Assembly: GCA_002385475.1 (NCBI GenBank)
Contig: DGDO01000090.1
Location: forward strand, 1-11,402
Length of the DNA: 11,402 bases
Direction: 5' to 3'
Source of the DNA: Candidatus Sordicultor fermentans
Lineage (GTDB): Bacteria > Atribacterota > Atribacteria > Atribacterales > Caldatribacteriaceae
Part shown: positions 7,304 to 11,402 of the stretch, piece by piece
Numbering within the stretch: position 1 is the stretch's first letter
Layout of the letters: each line of letters begins with the position of its first letter
The notes under the pieces: generated by a model
Database searches by the model: none
Seen by the model: the letters and a program-made list of their open reading frames with translations, nothing else
What the model was told of the DNA's origin: nothing
Made by a program: the position numbers and the translations under genes

Positions 7304-8044
7304 ATGGAAGGAAAGGTAGCAATTGTTACCGGTGGTGCTTCTGGTATCGGCAAAGCTATTGCTGACCGCTTAGCTGATAGGGGATATACGGTTGTAGTAT
7401 GTGATATTAATGAAGAAAAAGGAAGGGCCCTGGAGAAGGTCAGTAACAAGGTTAAGGGAACTTATGTTTTCAAATATTGTAATGTGGGTGAAGAAGAAGA
7501 TATTAGAAGAGTAGTAGAAGAAGTTGAAAGAGAATACGGGGGAATTTCAGTGCTGGTTAACAACGCTGGTATCATCAGAAGACGAAAAGGAGAAGAAATC
7601 AAAATATCTGACTGGGACGATGTTTTTAAGATTAATACTCGTGGTGCTTTTATTTTCTGCAAATACGTTTCTGAAGTTATGAAAAAACAGAAAAGTGGCC
7701 GAATAATAAATATTTCTTCTGTGGCCAGCAAAATGGGTGATATTACCTCAGCTCCTGGATATGGTCCTTCTAAGGCGGCAGTAAACGGCCTTACCAAAAC
7801 TTTTGCCCGGGAGTTAGCCCCCTATAATATAACGGTAAATGCTGTTGCCCCTCACGCCATTGAAACTGAAATGAGCGCTGAGTGGTCAGAGGAGATGAGG
7901 CAGAAAATCATTTCTGAAATCCCCCTCAAAAGGTTAGGTCAACCATCTGAAGTGGCAGCAGTTGTGGAGTTTTTAGTTTCTGACGAGGCTGGTTTTATTA
8001 CCGGAGAGATAATCGACGTTAATGGCGGCTTTTTAATGGATTAG
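7304..8044 (+). CDS. Short-chain dehydrogenase/reductase (classical SDR, FabG-like)
   Basis: 246 residues, classical SDR size. The cofactor loop TGGASGIG is at 9-16. D34 at the end of the second strand favours NAD(H) over NADP(H). NNAG is at 86-89, and the catalytic tetrad is N111, S139, Y153 and K157. The usual Pro-Gly after the sixth strand is changed: the sequence reads VAPHAIETEM at 181-190. The C-terminal part has the typical GEIIDVNGG end. An AGGAGGT ribosome site precedes the ATG. Its place between dctM and a UxuB-type reductase argues for a catabolic sugar-acid or polyol dehydrogenase rather than fatty-acid FabG. The exact substrate (for example a deoxygluconate or uronate derivative) cannot be read from the sequence. 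Confidence 0.9.
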   Translation: MEGKVAIVTGGASGIGKAIADRLADRGYTVVVCDINEEKGRALEKVSNKVKGTYVFKYCNVGEEEDIRRVVEEVEREYGGISVLVNNAGIIRRRKGEEIKISDWDDVFKINTRGAFIFCKYVSEVMKKQKSGRIINISSVASKMGDITSAPGYGPSKAAVNGLTKTFARELAPYNITVNAVAPHAIETEMSAEWSEEMRQKIISEIPLKRLGQPSEVAAVVEFLVSDEAGFITGEIIDVNGGFLMD

Positions 8045-8071
8045 GGAAATTAAAAGAGGTGATAACAAATA

Positions 8072-8890
8072 ATGAAGGTAAATTTCGATTTGAAAGGGAA
8101 AGCAGCTGTTATAACTGGTGGTGGCGGAATTCTTTGCAGTGAAATGGCTCGTGGTTTAGCTTCATGGGGAGTTCAGGTAGCAGTTCTGGATATCAGAGAG
8201 GATTCAGCATTGAAAGTAGCGAAAGAGATTGAGCAAAGCGGTGGTGAGGCGATAGCTATTAAAGCTGACGTATTGAATAAAAACTCCCTTTTGGAAGCTC
8301 GCTCAAGAGTGTTAGAAGAATACGGCAAGATAGATATTTTAATTAACGGGGCGGGTGGTAACAGAAAAGAAGCCACGACCAGTGAAGAGCAAAGTTTTTT
8401 TGACCTTCCAGAAGATGCTCTGCAGTGGGTATTCAATCTGAATTTTCTGGGTTCAGTCCTTGCTTCTCAGGTTTTTGGAGAAGCTATGGTGGAAAATAAA
8501 ACTGGCTCAATTATCAACATATCTTCCATGGCTGCCTTTAGGCCTTTGACTAAAACAATTGCTTATTCTGCAGCCAAGGCAGCCGTTACTAACTTTACTC
8601 AATGGTTGGCGGTTCATCTTGGTCAAAACTATTCTAAGAATCTGCGGGTTAATGCTATCGCTCCTGGTTTTCTTATCACTGAACAAAATAGATATTTATT
8701 AATCGATGAGAGAACTGGTGAGGAAACAGAAAGGGGGCGGAGAATTAAAGACCATACCCCTATGGGACGCTATGGAGAGCCACAAGAATTAGTAGGGGCG
8801 GTTATCTGGCTTTGCTCAGAAGCAGCCTCTTTTGTGAACGGGGCAGTTATTCCCATAGACGGAGGATTTTCGGCTTATTCAGGAGTTTAA
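8072..8890 (+). CDS. uxuB: SDR-type D-mannonate oxidoreductase (fructuronate reductase) homologue
   Basis: 272 residues. The start FDLKGKAAVITGG, the TGGGGILC cofactor loop at 15-22, D40 (NAD(H) preference), NGAGGN at 92-97, S152, and Y165/K169 define an SDR. The long insert with FFDLPEDALQWVFNLNFLGS, the ISSMAAFRPLTK and TEQNRYLL segments, and the PIDGGFSAYSGV end match what I recall of the Bacillus YjmF/UxuB group, annotated as D-mannonate oxidoreductase. That enzyme interconverts D-fructuronate and D-mannonate with NAD(H) in glucuronate catabolism. The cofactor loop ends in Cys22 where Gly is usual. An AGAGGTGAT ribosome site lies 8 bases before the ATG, 27 bases after the previous gene. 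No mannonate dehydratase (uxuA), isomerase (uxaC) or KDG kinase is in the window, so the pathway is incomplete here. The family is solid; the precise substrate is moderately supported. Confidence 0.8.
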   Translation: MKVNFDLKGKAAVITGGGGILCSEMARGLASWGVQVAVLDIREDSALKVAKEIEQSGGEAIAIKADVLNKNSLLEARSRVLEEYGKIDILINGAGGNRKEATTSEEQSFFDLPEDALQWVFNLNFLGSVLASQVFGEAMVENKTGSIINISSMAAFRPLTKTIAYSAAKAAVTNFTQWLAVHLGQNYSKNLRVNAIAPGFLITEQNRYLLIDERTGEETERGRRIKDHTPMGRYGEPQELVGAVIWLCSEAASFVNGAVIPIDGGFSAYSGV

Positions 8891-8979
8891 GAGGTTGGAA
8901 GAAGGCCCAAAAAGTAGAGAGATTGATAGAAGTGAGATGGGGTTTTGGTCAATGGCTTATTTAGATTTGTGCTAACAGT

Positions 8980-9009
8980 TTGTTTACCGGTATCAGAAAA
9001 AAATACTAA
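8980..9009 (+). promoter_or_regulatory. Possible promoter of the GntR-family regulator gene
   Basis: TTGTTT at 8980-8985 and TACTAA at 9004-9009 are separated by 18 bases, in the 136-base gap between the dehydrogenase and the regulator. The match to consensus is moderate. An inverted repeat (8955-8964 and 9006-9015) flanks it, and its right arm overlaps the -10 box. Confidence 0.3.
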
Positions 9010-9026
9010 ATAGGCTTTGATTACCA

Positions 9027-9719
9027 TTGCCTCATTTTCTTAAGATGCATGAAGTTGAATTTGAGAGGAGGATAAATCGTAAATTGAAACTTGTAAAAGA
9101 TAGCATCAGCGAGCAGATATACTCTATAATAAAAGAGGAAATACTGCTTGCTAAGCGAAAGCCAGGAGAACAAATTAATCCCCGAAAGCTGGCCGATGAA
9201 TTTGAAACTAGTGTTATGCCCATAAGGGATGCCTTAAATCAGTTAGCTAATGAAGGGTTAGTGATCCGTAAGCCCCGGGTTGGTTTTTTTGTTCGTTCTT
9301 TTACCCCAAAGGAAGCAAAGGACCTTATGGAGGTGCGGAAACTTTACGAGCTTTATTGTTTAGAGAAGTACTTTGATAAAATAGATCGTAAAAAATTGTC
9401 AGATTATTTAGATAGATCTTTAGAAAAGATAGACATTTCTTATAAGGACCGAGAATTTGATGAACTGGATGAGAATATCCACGATTTAATTGTTAAAGCT
9501 TCAAATAACTCGTGGCTGATAAATGGTTATAATAGCATTAAAAACTATATTGTTGTTCTCAAACACCTAGATACCGGTCAAGTTCAAGCAGCTCAAAGAG
9601 AACACATATCTTTAATCAATGCTATTCTGGACGGAGACAAAGAAAAAGCTATGAAGGTTTTAGAAGAGCACATACAAAGAGTGACTGAAGAGTTAATGAT
9701 GAGCCTGATTTCGCAATGA
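9027..9719 (+). CDS. GntR-family transcriptional regulator, FadR subfamily with FCD ligand domain
   Basis: 230 residues from the TTG at 9027. An N-terminal winged helix-turn-helix (about residues 27-90) has the recognition region NPRKLADEFETSVMPIRDAL at 51-70, ending in the GLVIRKPRVGFFV wing. The all-helical FCD domain covers about 93-225. All four expected metal-site residues are visible: D148, H152, H193 and H215. FCD regulators usually bind a carboxylate or sugar acid and repress catabolic operons, which fits the transporter and dehydrogenases just upstream. Likely targets are the palindrome at 4121-4162 and its own promoter (inference). The start is uncertain. TTG 9027 and ATG 9045 have no ribosome site, whereas AGGAGG at 9066-9071 precedes a TTG at 9084 by 12 bases, which would give a 211-residue protein that still keeps the whole DNA-binding domain. 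Confidence 0.92.
   Translation: MPHFLKMHEVEFERRINRKLKLVKDSISEQIYSIIKEEILLAKRKPGEQINPRKLADEFETSVMPIRDALNQLANEGLVIRKPRVGFFVRSFTPKEAKDLMEVRKLYELYCLEKYFDKIDRKKLSDYLDRSLEKIDISYKDREFDELDENIHDLIVKASNNSWLINGYNSIKNYIVVLKHLDTGQVQAAQREHISLINAILDGDKEKAMKVLEEHIQRVTEELMMSLISQ
9066..9071 (+). promoter_or_regulatory. Ribosome binding site that may set a later start for the GntR regulator
   Basis: AGGAGG is the only good Shine-Dalgarno sequence near the gene start. It lies inside the longest reading frame and 12 bases before an in-frame TTG at 9084, a longer spacing than usual. It supports the later start but does not prove it. Confidence 0.4.
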
Positions 9720-10072
9720 TATCATGAAAGCTATGCTGAGGCCCATAAGGTTTGGACATTGTTCTCCCCAATTTATGACTAAGATAGAAGGCAGGGGGTA
9801 AAGGGTGCCTATCTATTCTCTTTTTCTTTGCAGAATTATTTTGTTAACCGGAGAAGAATTGGATAAGAAACACCATTCTTTCTAAGTATGCGCTACTATT
9901 CCAAATTTAAATATCTTTATAGAGGCTTATAAAATTTCTTTTCCACTAGAGAAAAAATGATGTTATTATCTAACAACGCTGTGGCAAAAGAAGAAATCAG
10001 GTGCAAAGAATAGAAATCACTGGGGTTTTTGGTGACTATAAAGAAAGAATTTTCAAGTAGCCTTCGTAGACG
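9720..10072. other. Intergenic stretch between the GntR regulator and the tRNA gene
   Basis: About 350 bases without a supported gene. Apart from the probable terminator at 9782-9829 I see only weak elements: a bulged hairpin around 9850-9880, and a short palindrome, TGTTA-TTATC-TAACA, at 9961-9975. No reading frame here has a ribosome site and a plausible protein. No tRNA-like or known riboswitch fold was recognised. Confidence 0.6.
9782..9829 (+). terminator. Probable Rho-independent terminator after the GntR regulator
   Basis: AGATA (9782-9786) and GGCA (9790-9793) pair with TGCC (9806-9809) and TATCT (9810-9814), with a 3-base bulge and a 12-base loop. A pyrimidine, T-rich run follows (ATTCTCTTTTTCTTT, 9815-9829). 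The stem is imperfect, so confidence is moderate. It lies about 60 bases after the regulator stop. Confidence 0.45.
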
Positions 10073-10101
10073 TTGACAGCACCTTTCTTAGGAAATATAA
10101 T
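10073..10101 (+). promoter_or_regulatory. Perfect-consensus sigma-A promoter of the tRNA-Glu gene
   Basis: TTGACA at 10073-10078 and TATAAT at 10096-10101 are both exact consensus hexamers with the optimal 17-base spacer. The mature tRNA begins at 10110, only 8 bases after the -10 box, so transcription should start within one to three bases of the tRNA 5' end. Confidence 0.9.
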
Positions 10102-10109
10102 AAATGTGT

Positions 10110-10184
10110 GGCCCAATCGAATAGTGGTTAGTTCAGCGGGCTCTCAATCCGCAAGCCGGGGTTCAATTCCCCGTTGGGCCACCA
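10110..10184 (+). tRNA. tRNA-Glu, anticodon CTC
   Basis: A 75-base cloverleaf folds without a mismatch. The acceptor stem GGCCCAA (10110-10116) pairs with TTGGGCC (10174-10180). The D stem GAAT pairs with GTTC (one wobble). The anticodon stem GCGGG (10136-10140) pairs with TCCGC, enclosing the loop CTCTCAA, in which T33 is followed by anticodon CTC (10143-10145), reading GAG. The variable loop has 4 bases. The T stem CGGGG pairs with CCCCG around the loop TTCAATT. The discriminator base is A and the CCA end (10182-10184) is encoded. A consensus promoter lies directly upstream and a short terminator directly downstream, so it is a single-gene unit. The sequence also resembles bacterial tRNA-Glu in its GGCCC start and its D-loop (AGTGGTTA). 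Confidence 0.96.
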
Positions 10185-10204
10185 AAGGCTTCACAGAGCC
10201 TTTT
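10184..10204 (+). terminator. Short terminator directly after tRNA-Glu
   Basis: AAAGGCT (10184-10190) pairs with AGCCTTT (10197-10203) around a 6-base loop, ending in a run of four T. The stem begins at the final A of the encoded CCA. The T-run is short, so termination may be partial. Confidence 0.6.
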
Positions 10205-10377
10205 CGCAGCTTCCTCACTCTCTCTAAAAAACTTCTGAGTCCGACGACTATAAATCTACTTCCAGAGAGAGAGGCGGTTGTTTATGAGTAAAGTATAAGT
10301 TTTAAATGATTCTATGTTAGTGTAAACTTATCGTAGGAGTTTTAAAGAAGAATATTTTTAAAGAAAGGAGAAAAAAA

Positions 10378-10446
10378 GAGACCTCACCATCCAGTTTTAG
10401 TGGTATATATTTGTAAAACACACAAATCATATGGAGGTGAGGTCTC
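10378..10446 (+). repeat. Inverted repeat burying the transposase ribosome site
   Basis: GAGACCTCACC (10378-10388) is the exact reverse complement of GGTGAGGTCTC (10436-10446). After a small internal loop, CCA (10391-10393) pairs with TGG (10432-10434), giving about 14 pairs. An inner AT-rich hairpin (10405-10432, loop at 10415-10421) lies in the loop and competes with the CCA/TGG extension for base 10432. The right arm contains the GGAGGTGAGG ribosome site and ends directly at the transposase ATG at 10447. Any transcript starting upstream of 10378 could hide its own translation start. Confidence 0.8.
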
Positions 10447-11402
10447 ATGAATATAATATACCATTCCTTAAAAAGATTCCAGAAGGTTATAGAAGCTGTT
10501 TGCCATCATCTGGAAGGAAAAATGGATTTCCTGACTTTCCAGGAAACATTAAGAAAAGAATTGAACCAGTTAGGAACAGGTATCCTAATTGATGTCTTAG
10601 AAGCTAAAGACCAGTATATATGGGAACATAAAGAAGAGAGAAAAGGCTGGGAAGTAGTAAGAAGAGATGATAATAAAGAGATTCTAACTGTTTTTGGCCA
10701 GGTGAGATACAGAAGGACTTATTACCGTAACCATAAAACTAAACAGTACGCTTATTTGGTGGATAACTATACCGGCTATAAGCCCAAACAGCGTATTGAT
10801 CCATTAGTTAAAGGAGAGGCTTTGGATAAAGCCATTGAACTCTCCTATAGAAAGAGTGGAGAGAAAATCCTTCCTGATAACGAAGAAGTCATAATCAGTC
10901 CTGAAGCAGTAAAAGAGATAATCCATGATTTAAAGAAAGAGGAATTCTTTACCAGCTGGGATAATAACCCGGACATAAAGGATAACAAAGAGCATAAGGA
11001 GAGAAACCAGGAGAAAAACAAAGAGAAAAAGAGAGATAAGAAAAAGAAATGTCAGTTCCTATTCATAGAGGCTGATGAGGATCATGTTCCAGCTCAGAAA
11101 GGAGGAAAGAGAAGATACTTAGCTAAATTAGTCTATATCCATGAGGGAAAAGAAGAAGTAGGAAAAGGGAGAATGAAACTTAAACATCCTCACTACTTTG
11201 CTGGCCTATATCCTGACTCCGAAGACCTATGGTTTGAAGTATTAGATTATTTAGACGAACATTATGACTTAGAAGCTACAGAGAAAATATTTATCTCAGG
11301 AGATGGAGCTTCCTGGATTAAGAAAGGATTAGAGATTATTCCCGAAAGTGTTTTTGTATTAGACCGTTTCCATTTAGAAAAATATCTGCAGGAAGGTTTA
11401 GG
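10447..11402 (+). CDS. ISLre2-family (UPF0236) transposase, 3'-truncated by the window end
   Basis: 318 full codons are visible, open to the last base; family members are about 450-480 residues, so roughly two thirds is present. Signature blocks: FIEADEDHV at 206-214, with D210 a likely first catalytic aspartate; the KLVYIHEG segment at 227-234; LW.EVLDYLDEHYD at 261-274; GDGASWIK at 285-292, with D286 a likely second catalytic aspartate; and LDRFHLEKY at 305-313. The expected third acidic residue lies beyond the window. Residues about 172-202 form a very lysine- and glutamate-rich linker between the N-terminal and catalytic parts. The ATG is preceded by a GGAGGTGAGG ribosome site held in an inverted repeat. 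No stop or frameshift is seen, so the copy may be active. Confidence 0.9.
   Translation, partial: MNIIYHSLKRFQKVIEAVCHHLEGKMDFLTFQETLRKELNQLGTGILIDVLEAKDQYIWEHKEERKGWEVVRRDDNKEILTVFGQVRYRRTYYRNHKTKQYAYLVDNYTGYKPKQRIDPLVKGEALDKAIELSYRKSGEKILPDNEEVIISPEAVKEIIHDLKKEEFFTSWDNNPDIKDNKEHKERNQEKNKEKKRDKKKKCQFLFIEADEDHVPAQKGGKRRYLAKLVYIHEGKEEVGKGRMKLKHPHYFAGLYPDSEDLWFEVLDYLDEHYDLEATEKIFISGDGASWIKKGLEIIPESVFVLDRFHLEKYLQEGL

Larger units (their letters stand above)
10378..11402 (+). mobile_element. ISLre2-family insertion sequence, left part only
   Basis: The element is identified by its UPF0236/ISLre2 transposase and runs off the window end. The left boundary is not proven; I place it provisionally at the start of the inverted repeat at 10378. 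The true terminal inverted repeat and target duplication need the right end. It lies about 190 bases downstream of the tRNA-Glu gene. Confidence 0.6.

Noticed and set aside
9720..10072. A small RNA or riboswitch before the tRNA gene.
   Set aside because: Only weak, bulged stems are present, with no good promoter and no recognisable conserved core.
10218..10271. CTCTCTCT (10218-10225) paired with AGAGAGAG (10264-10271) as a functional stem.
   Set aside because: Simple dinucleotide repeats pair by chance, and the 38-base loop makes the structure weak.
10073..10291. A 72-codon open frame on the + strand.
   Set aside because: It begins inside the tRNA promoter and reads through the whole tRNA-Glu gene and its terminator; it has no ribosome site and is a known type of false gene over tRNAs.
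10184..10377. An integrase attachment site at the tRNA-Glu 3' end with an integrated island.
   Set aside because: No integrase gene and no second copy of the tRNA 3' end were found in the window; the nearby insertion sequence does not need a tRNA site.

Overview
The window is a moderately AT-rich bacterial chromosome segment. Strong GGAGG-type ribosome sites precede most genes, the one clear RNA-gene promoter matches the sigma-70/sigma-A consensus exactly, and every gene found lies on the + strand. The gene content (TTT and TRAP carriers, a UxuB-type short-chain dehydrogenase, an ISLre2-type transposase) suits an anaerobic, sugar-acid-using heterotroph of a Firmicutes-, Atribacterota-, Synergistota- or Thermotogota-like lineage. 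The sequence alone does not decide the phylum.

Bases 1-4022 hold the end of a first operon: a 5'-truncated tctB, tctA (together the membrane part of a tripartite tricarboxylate-type transporter), an M24 (creatinase/aminopeptidase P fold) protein that has lost most of the usual metal ligands, and a Gfo/Idh/MocA NAD(P)-dependent oxidoreductase. Gaps are 11-24 bases, so the genes are probably co-transcribed. The TctC binding protein is not in the window and may lie upstream.

Bases 4023-4320 are a regulatory region with a sigma-A-like promoter and a 42-base imperfect palindrome over the predicted transcription start. It drives a second operon: dctP (secreted TRAP binding protein), a strong intercistronic hairpin, dctQ, dctM, then two short-chain dehydrogenases. 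The second dehydrogenase closely resembles the SDR-type D-mannonate oxidoreductase (fructuronate reductase, UxuB/YjmF). A GntR/FadR-type regulator with an intact FCD metal site follows, apparently with its own promoter. The simplest reading is uptake and reduction of a hexuronate or related sugar acid, controlled by the FCD regulator. The substrate is inferred.

Bases 9720-10072 contain a likely terminator and otherwise nothing I recognise. They are followed by a tRNA-Glu(CTC) gene with a perfect-consensus promoter and its own short terminator. From about 10378 to the window end lies the 5' part of an ISLre2/UPF0236-family insertion sequence. Its transposase ribosome site is buried in a long inverted repeat.

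Most of the window is ordinary catabolic and transport DNA. The points most worth a second look are the ligand-poor M24 protein in a transporter operon, the palindrome at the dctP promoter, and the hairpin that sequesters the transposase start.
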